A DNA stretch of 64,000 bases from CAWGJC01 sp965276665 (GTDB taxonomy: Bacteria > Pseudomonadota > Alphaproteobacteria > Acetobacterales > Acetobacteraceae): positions 1,116,001 through 1,180,000 of the forward strand of contig OZ255620.1 of the NCBI GenBank assembly GCA_965276665.1, in the 5' to 3' direction. Each line of letters begins with the position of its first letter. Position 1 is the first letter of the stretch. Positions 34,756-42,806 of this stretch are shown here, in pieces. The position numbers and the translations under genes are program-made. Below the pieces are notes generated by a model. That model saw only the letters and a list, made by a program, of their open reading frames with translations. It had not been told where the DNA came from and did not search any database.

Positions 34756-34937
34756 CCAGGGGCTCTGCCCCCTGGACCCCCGCCAAAGGCCGAGCCTTTG
34801 GAATCCATCACGGCTGGTTGCGAAAAGAGTGGGCAACGAGGTGTTTGATACATCTTGGCGCCCACCCTTTTCGCAAACAGCTATAGTCGGGTTCTAAGGG
34901 CTGCGCCCTTAGCGGGGTCCAGGGGCAGAGCCCCTGG
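34756..34937. repeat. Gene-end palindromic repeat, family 1, copy C (bipartite)
   Basis: The left arm (from AGGGGCTCTGCCCCCT) and right arm (ending AGGGGCAGAGCCCCT) flank a different centre from the other copies: TTGCGAAAAGAGTGGGC and its inverted partner GCCCACCCTTTTCGCAA, one mismatch. It fills the gap between the convergent prfC and SDR genes. Confidence 0.88.
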
Positions 34938-34944
34938 CGTTCCT

Positions 34945-35697
34945 TCACTTCATCACCAAGCCGCCATCCACGTGGAGGGCTTGACCGGTGATGTAGCTGG
35001 CCTCTGGTCCGGCCAGGAAGAGGATGGCGGCGGCGATGTCGGTGGGTTCGCCGAGGCGGCCGAGCGGGATGTGGCGGGCGTTTGCGTCTGCCTGGCCGCG
35101 CGCCAGTGCGACGTGGGCGCCGCTATCCTTGCGGATGAAGCCGGGGATGACGGCGTTCACCGTGATGCCGTCCGCGGCCAGGGTGATCGCGAGCGCTCGC
35201 ACGCTGGCTTCGAGCGCGGCCTTGGCAGCGGCGGAAGCGGGGAAGAGCGGGATGTCGAGACGGAAGCTGTGCGCGACGAAGCTGCCGACCGCGATGATGC
35301 GTGGGGCGCTGCTCTTCTGCAGCTGCGGGATGGCGGCGCGGGCGAGGCGGAGGAAGGCGTGCGAGATCGTCTCGGTCGATGCGGCGAGCGCAGCATCGGT
35401 GAGCGCCGCCAGGGGTGTCCGGTCAGCGAAGCCGGCATTGCTCACGACGACGTCGAGGGCGCCGAGGCGTTCCACAGCCGCCGCGACCAGCGCCGCGGGG
35501 AGATCGGGTTCCGCCAGATCGCCGAGCATGGTTGTGGCCGTGCCGCCGCGCGCCGCGACCCCGGCCGCGACACCGTCGAGCCCGGCCTGGTTGCGGCGCG
35601 TGTGCAGCAGCATCGCGGCGCCCGGTCCGGCGAAAGCACGCGCGGTCGCGGCGCCGATGCCGCTCGCCGCGCCGGTGATCAGGATGCGCCGCGTCAC
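34945..35697 (-). CDS. SDR-family oxidoreductase lacking the usual catalytic Tyr
   Basis: 250 residues, GTG start. The cofactor motif TGAASGIG (8-15) and the NAG motif (VSNAGFA) are classical SDR features, and the C-terminal GQALHVDGG matches. The active site reads VGSFVAH for the Ser region and PASAAAKAAL where YxxxK is expected: Ser155 replaces the proton-donating Tyr ahead of Lys159. Activity is therefore doubtful, or the chemistry is altered. It stands alone between a repeat and a divergent NTF2-like gene. The substrate is unknown. Confidence 0.82.
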   Translation of the reverse strand: MTRRILITGAASGIGAATARAFAGPGAAMLLHTRRNQAGLDGVAAGVAARGGTATTMLGDLAEPDLPAALVAAAVERLGALDVVVSNAGFADRTPLAALTDAALAASTETISHAFLRLARAAIPQLQKSSAPRIIAVGSFVAHSFRLDIPLFPASAAAKAALEASVRALAITLAADGITVNAVIPGFIRKDSGAHVALARGQADANARHIPLGRLGEPTDIAAAILFLAGPEASYITGQALHVDGGLVMK

Positions 35698-35759
35698 GCG
35701 CTTGCGCCCGCCGAGACGTCGCGCGAGCCTGCAGGGACGTTCAGGCCGGATGCTCTCAT

Positions 35760-36212
35760 ATGACCCCTCTGCCCAACGCCGATCCCGCGCTCCGGCAAGA
35801 ATTCGAAGACTGGCTCGACCGCTTCAGCGGCCATGTCCGCAACGTCGACTATGCCGCCGCGCGGCCGCTCTGGCACCCCGACGTGGTGATCTTCGGCACG
35901 CATCAGGATCTGCTCACCGGTATCGACGCCTACGTGGCCACGCAATGGGGCAATGTCTGGCCGCGCACCGCCGATTTCCGTTTCGGCCAGGCGCATGTGC
36001 TCGCCGCCGACGATGCCAGCCTCGCGGTGGTGATCGTGCCCTGGACCAGCACCGGTTTTCACCGCGACGGCACCCCGTTCGACCGTCCCGGCCGCGCGAC
36101 GCTGGTGTTCCACAAGCACGACGATGGCTGGCGCTGCGTGCATTCGCACATGTCGCTCAACCGCGGCGTGCCGCAGGAGAGTTTTGGGGATCGGCCGGTG
36201 AAGGCGCGGTGA
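35760..36212 (+). CDS. NTF2/SnoaL-like protein
   Basis: 150 residues with the DUF4440/SnoaL-like alpha+beta fold: EFEDWLDRFSGHVRNVDYAAARPLWHPDVVIFGTH, a central TGIDAYVATQWGNVW, a long beta sheet (LAVVIVPWTSTGFHRDG), and a closing WRCVHSHMSLNRGVP. His and Asp residues at the pocket mouth are compatible with a hydrolase or isomerase, but none is diagnostic. It is divergent from the SDR gene (62-bp gap) and is followed by a palindromic repeat. Function is unknown. Confidence 0.78.
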   Translation: MTPLPNADPALRQEFEDWLDRFSGHVRNVDYAAARPLWHPDVVIFGTHQDLLTGIDAYVATQWGNVWPRTADFRFGQAHVLAADDASLAVVIVPWTSTGFHRDGTPFDRPGRATLVFHKHDDGWRCVHSHMSLNRGVPQESFGDRPVKAR

Positions 36213-36217
36213 GAAGG

Positions 36218-36387
36218 CCGGGGGCGCTGCCCCTGGACCCCGCTAAGGGCAGTCGCCCTTAGAACCCGGTTTGGCGCTTCGCGCGAAGCGCATTCACACG
36301 CCGAAACCCGTCCGGCCACCCACACAACCGCCGTAATGGGTTCCAGGGGCGACTGCCCTTAGCGGGGTCCAGGGGCAGAGCCCCTGG
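36218..36387. repeat. Gene-end palindromic repeat, family 1, copy D (bipartite)
   Basis: Left arm hairpins GGGGGCGCTGCCCC and CTAAGGGCAGTCGCCCTTAG, centre with GCGCTTCGCGCGAAGCGC, right arm with a changed first hairpin and AGGGGCAGAGCCCCT at the end. It lies between two genes of the same strand (NTF2-like and dehydratase), starting 5 nt after the first stop. Confidence 0.9.
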
Positions 36388-36468
36388 CCTGCTTTCTCGC
36401 CCACACCCCGATTGACACTCCCAACCCTCGCGCACAAGGTTCGGCCGTCCGAGACAAGGGAGCCGCAG

Positions 36469-38253
36469 ATGGCCGAGAACGGCGAGAAGCGCCTGCGCAG
36501 CCGGCGCTGGTTCGATGATCCGCATGATCCGGCGATGACCGCGCTCTATCTCGAGCGGTACATGAATTACGGCATCACCCGCGAGGAATTGCAGGGTGGC
36601 AAGCCGATCATCGGCATCGCGCAGACCGGCTCCGATCTCTCGCCCTGCAACCGCCATCACATCGAGCTCGCAAGCCGCGTGCGCGACGGCATCCGTGACG
36701 CGGGCGGCATTCCGCTGGAATTCCCGGTCCACCCGATACAGGAGACCGGCAAGCGGCCGACCGCCGCACTCGACCGCAATCTCGCCTATCTTGGCCTGGT
36801 CGAGGTGCTGCACGGCTATCCGCTCGATGGCGTGGTGCTCACCACCGGCTGCGACAAGACGACGCCCGCCTGCATCATGGCGGCCGCGACGGTGAACCTG
36901 CCGGCGATCGTGCTCTCCGGCGGCCCGATGCTGGACGGGTGGTACAAGGGCCGGCTCTCCGGCTCCGGCACCATCGTCTGGGAGGGGCGCAAGCTCTATG
37001 CCGAGGGCAAGATCGGCTACCAGCAATTCATGGAGATGGTGTCCTCCTCCGCGCCCTCGGTCGGGCATTGCAACACCATGGGCACCGCGACGTCGATGAA
37101 CTCGCTCGCCGAGACGCTCGGCATGTCGCTGCCCTATTGCGGCGCGATCCCCGCGCCGTATCGCGAGCGCGGGCAGATGGCGTACGAGACCGGCCGGCGC
37201 ATCGTCGGCATGGTGCACGAGAATCTCCGCCCGTCGGACATCATCACCAAGGAGTCGCTCGAGAACGTGGTGGTGGCCGCCGCCGCGCTCGGCGCCTCCT
37301 CCAACTGCCCGATCCATTTCGTCGCGATCGCGCGGCACATGGGCGTCGAGCACACGCTGGAGGACTGGCAGCGCCTCGGCCCCGAGATCCCGCTGCTGGT
37401 CGATCTACAGCCCGCGGGGCGCTTCCTCGCGGAGAGCTTCCATCGCGCCGGCGGCGTCCCCGCGGTGCTGAAGGAACTGCTTGACGCGGGCAAGCTCAAC
37501 GGCGGCGCGATGACCGTCACCGGCAAGACGATCGGCGAAAATCTCGCGAACGTGCCCGTGCCAGACCGCGAGGTGATCCGCGCCTATGCGACGCCGCTCA
37601 AGGACCATGCGGGGTACGTCGTGCTGTCGGGAAATCTGTTCGACAGCGCGGTGATGAAGATCAGCGTGATCGACCCCGATTTTCGCCGCCGCTTCCTCTC
37701 CGACCCCGCGCATCCCAACGTGTTCGAAGGCAAGGCGGTGGTGTTCGAGGGACCGGAGGATTACCACGCACGCATCGAGGATCCGGCGCTCGGCGCGGAT
37801 GAGCATTCCGTGCTGATCATCCGCAATTGCGGCCCGGTCGGGTTTCCGGGGGGCGCCGAGGTGGTGAACATGCAGCCGCCCGCCGCGCTGCTGAAGGCCG
37901 GCATCGACGCGTTGCCGACGATGGGCGACGGACGGCAGAGCGGCACGTCCGGCAGCCCGTCGATCCTCAACATCTCGCCGGAAGCGGCGGTCGGCGGCGG
38001 CCTCGCGCTGCTGAAATCAGGCGACCCGATCCGCATCGACCTCAACACCCGCAAGGTGGACGTTCTGATCCCCGCCGACGAGCTCGCCGCGCGGCGGAGT
38101 GCGTGGAAGAAGCCGGACCTGCTGCACATGACGCCGTGGGAGGAGATCTCGCGCAGCATGGTCGGCCAGATGGGCACCGGCGCCTGTCTGGAACCCGCCA
38201 CCCTCTATCTCGACATCATCGAGACGCGCGGCGAATCGCGGAACAATCACTAG
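36469..38253 (+). CDS. IlvD/EDD-family sugar-acid dehydratase (arabonate/xylonate/fuconate type)
   Basis: 594 residues. The three cluster ligands Cys60 (SDLSPCN), Cys128 (TTGCDKT) and Cys201 (VGHCNTMG) match, one residue offset, the [2Fe-2S] ligands described for L-arabinonate dehydratase; the Lys in GCDKTTPAC corresponds to the carbamylated metal-site lysine and GTSGSPSILN carries the active-site Ser. It removes water from a sugar acid to give a 2-keto-3-deoxy acid. It is not IlvD proper, which has a different N-terminus. The next gene starts directly after its TAG stop; SDR and FAH partners point to a non-phosphorylating pathway. Confidence 0.9.
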   Translation: MAENGEKRLRSRRWFDDPHDPAMTALYLERYMNYGITREELQGGKPIIGIAQTGSDLSPCNRHHIELASRVRDGIRDAGGIPLEFPVHPIQETGKRPTAALDRNLAYLGLVEVLHGYPLDGVVLTTGCDKTTPACIMAAATVNLPAIVLSGGPMLDGWYKGRLSGSGTIVWEGRKLYAEGKIGYQQFMEMVSSSAPSVGHCNTMGTATSMNSLAETLGMSLPYCGAIPAPYRERGQMAYETGRRIVGMVHENLRPSDIITKESLENVVVAAAALGASSNCPIHFVAIARHMGVEHTLEDWQRLGPEIPLLVDLQPAGRFLAESFHRAGGVPAVLKELLDAGKLNGGAMTVTGKTIGENLANVPVPDREVIRAYATPLKDHAGYVVLSGNLFDSAVMKISVIDPDFRRRFLSDPAHPNVFEGKAVVFEGPEDYHARIEDPALGADEHSVLIIRNCGPVGFPGGAEVVNMQPPAALLKAGIDALPTMGDGRQSGTSGSPSILNISPEAAVGGGLALLKSGDPIRIDLNTRKVDVLIPADELAARRSAWKKPDLLHMTPWEEISRSMVGQMGTGACLEPATLYLDIIETRGESRNNH

Positions 38254-39009
38254 ATGCCGGAAACGGGACGGCTCGCCGGCAAGCGCGTCTTCACCACCGC
38301 GGCGGCGCAGGGCATCGGCCGCGCCACCGCGCTTGCCTTTGCCGAGGCCGGCGCGGCGGTGATCGCGACCGATATCGACGAGGCGGCGCTCGCCGGCATC
38401 GCAAGCGAACGCATCACCACGGCGAGGCTCGACGCGACGGACGATGCGGCGATCCGAACAGCGGCGGAGCGCGCCGGGCCGATCGACATCCTGTTCAACT
38501 GCGCGGGCTTCGTGCATCAGGGCACGCTGCTCGAAGCCACCGACGCCGAGTGGGATTTCGCCTTCAACCTGAACGCGCGGTCGATGTTCCACACGATGCG
38601 CGCCTTCCTGCCCGGCATGATCGCGCAGAAGCGCGGCGCGATCGTCAACATCGCGTCGGTGTCCAGCACGCTGAAGGGCGTGCCGAACCGCTTCATCTAC
38701 ACGGCGACGAAATCCGCGGTGATCGGCATGACGAAATCCGTCGCCGCCGATTTCATCACCCAGGGCATACGCTGCAACTGCATCTGCCCCGGCACCGTCG
38801 CCTCGCCGAGCCTCGTCGAGCGCATCCGCGCCAATGCCGCGGCCGCCGGCTCGGAGGAGGCGGCGCGCGCCGCCTTCGTCTCCCGCCAGCCGATGGGGCG
38901 GCTCGGCACGCCCGAGGAGATCGCGCGGCTGGCAGTCTATCTGGCGAGCGACGAGGCGGAATTCGTCACCGGCCAGGCCATCGTCATCGATGGCGGCCTC
39001 ACGCTCTGA
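38254..39009 (+). CDS. SDR dehydrogenase, probable 2-keto-3-deoxy-fuconate/pentonate dehydrogenase
   Basis: 251 residues. The cofactor motif is TAAAQGIG (15-22); the catalytic set is complete with Ser135 (NIASVSS), Tyr149 and Lys153 (YTATK). The sequence pattern (LFNCAGFVHQGTLLE, CNCICPGTVASPSL) is that of the BDH2/ketodeoxyfuconate dehydrogenase group. In the known pathway this enzyme oxidises 2-keto-3-deoxy-L-fuconate (or the rhamnonate or pentonate analogue) at C4 with NAD+. Its ATG touches the dehydratase stop, and the FAH hydrolase follows 51 bp on. The specific sugar is not determined. Confidence 0.87.
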   Translation: MPETGRLAGKRVFTTAAAQGIGRATALAFAEAGAAVIATDIDEAALAGIASERITTARLDATDDAAIRTAAERAGPIDILFNCAGFVHQGTLLEATDAEWDFAFNLNARSMFHTMRAFLPGMIAQKRGAIVNIASVSSTLKGVPNRFIYTATKSAVIGMTKSVAADFITQGIRCNCICPGTVASPSLVERIRANAAAAGSEEAARAAFVSRQPMGRLGTPEEIARLAVYLASDEAEFVTGQAIVIDGGLTL

Positions 39010-39060
39010 TCTCCATTCTGGCCCCCATTCTGATCCCATGAAGCATCCGGAGGATTTGCG

Positions 39061-39906
39061 ATGAAATTGCTGCGCGTCGGCGCGCCGGGCGCCGAGAAGC
39101 CCGCTCTGCTCGATCCCGAAGGCGGAATGCGCGACCTCTCCGGCACGGTGCGCGACATCGACGGCGACGCGCTCTCCCCGGCCGGGCTCAAGAAGCTCGC
39201 AGCGCTCGACTGGAAATCGCTGCCAGCGATCTCAGGCACGCCACGCATCGGCCCCTGCGTGGTCCGGCCGCTGAACTTCGTCTGCATCGGCCTCAACTAC
39301 GCCGACCACGCGGCCGAAACCGGCGCCGCCATCCCGAAGGAGCCGATCATCTTCCTGAAATCGCTCGGCGCCTATCAGGGCCCGAATGACGACGTGAAGA
39401 TCCCCTGCGGCTCGAAGAAAACCGACTGGGAGGTCGAGCTCGGCATCGTCATCGGCAGCAAGGCGAGCTACGTGCCCGAGAACGCCGCGATGGACCATGT
39501 CGCCGGATACTGCGTGGTGAACGACGTCAGCGAACGCGAATTCCAGAGCGAACGCGGCGGCACCTGGGACAAAGGCAAAGGCTGCGACACGTTCGGCCCG
39601 ACCGGCCCCTGGATGGTCACCAAGGACGAAGTGCCGGACCCGCAGAACCTTCCCCTCTGGCTTGAGGTGGACGGCAAGAAGATGCAGGACGGCAGCACCA
39701 AGACCATGATCTTCGGCGTGACGACACTCGTCAGCTACGTCAGCCACTTCATCACCCTTTACCCGGGCGACATCATCAGCACCGGAACACCCCCCGGCGT
39801 CGGCCTCGGCATCAAACCCGAACCGATCTTCCTGAAAGCCGGCCAAACCATGCATCTCGGCGTGGCGGGCCTTGGAGAGCAGACGCAGAAGGTTGTTGCT
39901 GCTTAA
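39061..39906 (+). CDS. Fumarylacetoacetate hydrolase-family protein, probable 2,4-diketo-3-deoxy-acid hydrolase
   Basis: 281 residues. The FAH catalytic domain begins at CIGLNYADHAAETG; the metal-binding Glu residues are in KTDWEVELGIVIG, and TGTPPGVGLG is the active-site loop. With the preceding dehydratase and SDR, it fits the hydrolase that splits a 2,4-diketo-3-deoxy sugar acid into pyruvate and a hydroxy acid (lactate from fuconate or rhamnonate, glycolate from pentonate). It is the last gene of the set and is followed by a palindromic repeat. No regulator or transporter gene is adjacent. Confidence 0.88.
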   Translation: MKLLRVGAPGAEKPALLDPEGGMRDLSGTVRDIDGDALSPAGLKKLAALDWKSLPAISGTPRIGPCVVRPLNFVCIGLNYADHAAETGAAIPKEPIIFLKSLGAYQGPNDDVKIPCGSKKTDWEVELGIVIGSKASYVPENAAMDHVAGYCVVNDVSEREFQSERGGTWDKGKGCDTFGPTGPWMVTKDEVPDPQNLPLWLEVDGKKMQDGSTKTMIFGVTTLVSYVSHFITLYPGDIISTGTPPGVGLGIKPEPIFLKAGQTMHLGVAGLGEQTQKVVAA

Positions 39907-39918
39907 GGCTTACGAAGG

Positions 39919-40095
39919 CCAGGGGCTCTGCCCCTGGACCCCGCTAAGGGCAGTCGCCCTTAGAACCCGGTGATGGCGCTTGCGTGGAATGGGGGGGCGC
40001 CGGTGGTTTGGCGTTTGATTGCGCTTCGCGCGAAGCGCCCGTACCTGGTTCTAAGGGCGACTGCCCTTAGCGGGGTCCAGGGGCAGAGCCCCTGG
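39919..40095. repeat. Gene-end palindromic repeat, family 1, copy E (type copy)
   Basis: The two arms (39919-39967 and 40047-40095) are identical inverted copies over all 49 bases. Each arm contains AGGGGCTCTGCCCCT and CTAAGGGCAGTCGCCCTTAG. The 79-nt centre ends with GCGCTTCGCGCGAAGCGC. It lies between the FAH and flhF genes, which run in the same direction. Confidence 0.93.
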
Positions 40096-40161
40096 CCTTC
40101 CACCCTTCCTTTTCTCCCCCCTGGTAACCACCCGGCAATTCCTGCCCTGTAGCATCGTCTC

Positions 40162-41091
40162 ATGCGGCTGAAGCTTTACAGGGCGGCGAGCACGTCCGAG
40201 GCGATGGCGCGGGTTCGAGCGGAACTCGGGCCTGAGGCCATCATTCTTGGCACTCGCCGGGCCGGCGATGGTGTGGAGCTGACGGCCGCGCTGGAGGAGG
40301 AACCGGAGATCGGCCCGGCGCCGCTCGATATCGCGCACCCGGAGCATGATCCTGGGCGCGCGGCTGCTCTCGCCTGGCATGCGGTGCCGGAGTCGATGGC
40401 CGAGGGGCTTGGCCGGGGTTCGCTCGAGGATGCTTTGGCCGGTGCGTTTGCCTTTGCCGCCCTGCCGCTGGCTGCGCGGGAGGCGCCGCTGTTGCTGGTC
40501 GGGCCGCCTGGGGCGGGCAAGACGCTGACCGCGGCGCGGCTGGCGACGCGGCTGGTGCTGGGCGGTGCGCCGCCGTTGGTCATCACGGCGGATGGCAAGC
40601 GCGCCGGGGCGCCCGAGCAGCTCGCCGCCTTCACGCGGTTGCTCGGTCTCAGCCTGATCGTGGCCGATACGCCGGTGATGCTGGCCCGTGCGCTCACGCA
40701 TCGGAAAGGTGGCGCGCCGGTGCTGATCGATGCGCCCGGCACCGATCCGTTCGATCCGACCCAGCGCGCGGAAATGGCGGCGCTTGCCGGATCGGCCGGC
40801 GCCCGCATCGCGCTGGTGCTGCCCGCCGGGCTGCATCCTGAGGAGGCGGCGGAGCTCGCCGCTGCCTATGCCGGCATCGGGGCCGATTTGCTGATCGCCA
40901 CCCGGCTCGATCTCACCCGCCGGCTCGGCGCGGTGATGGCTGCGGCGCGAGCCGGCGGGCTCACGCTCACCGAGGCCGGCATCGGACCGGGCGCGGCCGA
41001 CGGACTGGTCCCGCTCACGCCTGCTTTCCTCGCCGCCCGGCTCGGCCAGGCCCATCCCGTCATCGCTCATTCTGTTGGACGCGCCGCATGA
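40162..41091 (+). CDS. flhF: Flagellar biosynthesis GTPase FlhF, short form
   Basis: 309 residues. The N-terminus MRLKLYRAASTSEAMARVRAELGPEAIILGTR is typical FlhF, which helps place the flagellum at a pole. The SRP-type GTPase domain carries its P-loop GPPGAGKT at 114-121, DGKR-type motif ITADGKRAG after it, and a late TRLDLTRRLG. The middle B domain is short: only about 80 residues separate the N-terminal motif from the GTPase domain. flhG follows with overlapping start. Flagellar structural genes are not in the window. Confidence 0.92.
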   Translation: MRLKLYRAASTSEAMARVRAELGPEAIILGTRRAGDGVELTAALEEEPEIGPAPLDIAHPEHDPGRAAALAWHAVPESMAEGLGRGSLEDALAGAFAFAALPLAAREAPLLLVGPPGAGKTLTAARLATRLVLGGAPPLVITADGKRAGAPEQLAAFTRLLGLSLIVADTPVMLARALTHRKGGAPVLIDAPGTDPFDPTQRAEMAALAGSAGARIALVLPAGLHPEEAAELAAAYAGIGADLLIATRLDLTRRLGAVMAAARAGGLTLTEAGIGPGAADGLVPLTPAFLAARLGQAHPVIAHSVGRAA

Positions 41092-41867
41092 ACCATGCCG
41101 CCAGCCCCGATCTCGTGCTGCCCGCGCGGACCGGAGCCGCCCGGACGCTCGCCGTCGCGTCCGGCAAGGGCGGGGTCGGGAAGACCTGGTTCGCGATCAC
41201 GCTCGCCCATGCGCTCGCCCGCCAGGGGCAGTCTGTGCTGCTGTTCGATGGCGATCTCGGGCTGGCCAATGTGGACGTGCAGCTCGGCCTGAGCCCGGCG
41301 CGCGACCTTGCCGCCGTTGCGAGCGGCCGGGCCCGGCTGGAGGAGGCGGTGATTCGCTCCGAGGCGTGCGGGTTCGATGTGCTCGCCGGCCGCTCCGGCT
41401 CCGGCGCGCTCGCGACAGTGGCGCCGGCGGCGCTCGAGGCAATCCTGGAGGGGCTGGCCGGGGCCGCGCGCCACTATGACCGCATCGTGCTCGATCTCGG
41501 GGCCGGGCTCGACCGGCCGGTGCGCCGCATGGCGAGCTGGGCGGACACCACGCTGGTGGTGGCCACGGAGGAGCCGACCTCGCTGACCGACGCCTACGCG
41601 GTGCTGAAGCTGCATGCCGCCGACCGGGGCCGGGATGCGCAAATCGTGGTCAACCAGGCCGCGAGCCCGGTCTCGGGGGCCCGCACCTATGCGACGCTGG
41701 CCCGCGCCTGCGCGAATTTCCTCGGACATACCCCGCGGCTCGCGGGGGTGATCCGCCGCGACGAGCGGGTGCGGGAGGCGTTGCGCCGGCAGGCGCCGCT
41801 GCTGACCCGCCATCCCGCCACAGTGGCCGCGGCCGATGTCGAGGCCATCGCCACGTCGCTTGGCTGA
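41088..41867 (+). CDS. flhG: MinD-like ATPase FlhG (YlxH)
   Basis: 259 residues. The deviant Walker A motif KGGVGKT is at 27-33 (VASGKGGVGKTWFA), with LLFDGDLGLANVDVQLG next and YDRIVLDLGAGLDRPVRRM as Walker B region. It limits flagellar number and stimulates FlhF GTPase activity. The ATG overlaps the flhF stop by 4 bp, so the pair is coupled. The C-terminus ends VAAADVEAIATSLG, shorter than in polar-flagellate gammaproteobacteria, but complete for alphaproteobacteria. Confidence 0.92.
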   Translation: MNHAASPDLVLPARTGAARTLAVASGKGGVGKTWFAITLAHALARQGQSVLLFDGDLGLANVDVQLGLSPARDLAAVASGRARLEEAVIRSEACGFDVLAGRSGSGALATVAPAALEAILEGLAGAARHYDRIVLDLGAGLDRPVRRMASWADTTLVVATEEPTSLTDAYAVLKLHAADRGRDAQIVVNQAASPVSGARTYATLARACANFLGHTPRLAGVIRRDERVREALRRQAPLLTRHPATVAAADVEAIATSLG

Positions 41868-41938
41868 GCCCGGGCTGCCCCCCTGCCCCGCGCCGCGCAG
41901 GGTTGAAGCGGCGGCGCGTCCCTGGTACCGCCGCACGC

Positions 41939-42694
41939 ATGGCGCGCCCTTTCCTGCCGTTTTTCCTGCTGCTGCCGCTTCTCGCTCTGGCCGCACCGGC
42001 CCTTCCCGCTCCCGCACCGCCCCCCGAATGCGCGGACACCGTGTCCGGCGCGGGGCGCGTCGCGCTGCCGAACATCGCCGCCGCGCTGGTGCCGGGTGGC
42101 CGGCTCGACATCCTAGCCGTTGGGTCTGCCACGCTGATGGGGCCTCGCGCCGGCAGCGCGGAGGCGAGCTTTCCTTATCGGATGGCGGATGCGCTGCGCG
42201 CCGCGGTGCCGGGCGCGACGGTCGAGCTCACGGCAACGTCGCAGGAGGGTCTGACCGCCGCCGCCATGCTGGCCCGGATGCGGCAGGCGATGGCCGGACA
42301 GCATTACCGTATGGTGATCTGGCAGACCGGCACGGTGGAGGCGGCGCGGCATCTCCCGCCGGCGGAATTCGCCCGCACACTGGCGGCCGGCGCGGCGCTG
42401 GCGCGGCAACACGGCGCCGATCTCGTCCTGATCGACCCGCAATTCAGCCGCTTCCTGCGCAACCATTCCGACCTGCCGCGCTACGAGGCCGCCTTCCACG
42501 CGGTGGCCGGGCAGAACGGCGTCGCGCTGTTTCGCCGGTTCGACCTGATGCGGAGCTGGGCGGCGGCGGGGCAGATCGATCTCGAGCGGACGCCCTCCCG
42601 CGATCACGATGATGTGGCGAACCGGCTGCATGCCTGCCTGGGGAGCAATCTCGCCACCCTGGTGCTGAACGGGATCGCCGCCGCCCGATCGTAA
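41939..42694 (+). CDS. Exported SGNH/GDSL-like protein with degenerate active site
   Basis: 251 residues with a signal peptide (FLPFFLLLPLLALAAPALP), start at the ATG after a poor upstream TTG. The SGNH hydrolase layout is recognisable: LDILAVGSATLMG for block I, WQTGTVEAAR where GxND is expected, LVLIDPQFSR in the middle, and DHDDVANRLHACL as the block V DxxH region. The nucleophile motif is VGS rather than GDS and the Asn of block III is missing, so hydrolase activity is not assured. It follows flhG and may act on the cell envelope. Function is unknown. Confidence 0.72.
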   Translation: MARPFLPFFLLLPLLALAAPALPAPAPPPECADTVSGAGRVALPNIAAALVPGGRLDILAVGSATLMGPRAGSAEASFPYRMADALRAAVPGATVELTATSQEGLTAAAMLARMRQAMAGQHYRMVIWQTGTVEAARHLPPAEFARTLAAGAALARQHGADLVLIDPQFSRFLRNHSDLPRYEAAFHAVAGQNGVALFRRFDLMRSWAAAGQIDLERTPSRDHDDVANRLHACLGSNLATLVLNGIAAARS

Positions 42695-42761
42695 CCATCC
42701 TGCTGCAACTCCCGCGGCCGCTTCGCATTAGCGATCAATGCGAGATCGGGATCAGAGCCGA

Positions 42762-42806
42762 CCGGAGGATAGAGTGCCGGAGGATAGAGTGCCGGAGGAT
42801 AGAGTG
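42762..42806 (+). repeat. Three perfect 15-bp Shine-Dalgarno/GTG units before nepR
   Basis: CCGGAGGATAGAGTG is repeated three times without change (42762-42776, 42777-42791, 42792-42806), then comes the ATG of the NepR-like gene. Each unit contains GGAGG spaced 5 nt from a GTG in the same frame as the ATG. Four alternative starts, each with an ideal ribosome site, are therefore stacked; initiation upstream would add PEDRV units. Confidence 0.9.

Noticed and set aside
39960..40163. Short open frames in the gene-end repeats (such as peptides containing GLCPWTP)
   Set aside because: They are translations of the palindromic arms, recur at each repeat copy and have no ribosome sites; they are not genes.
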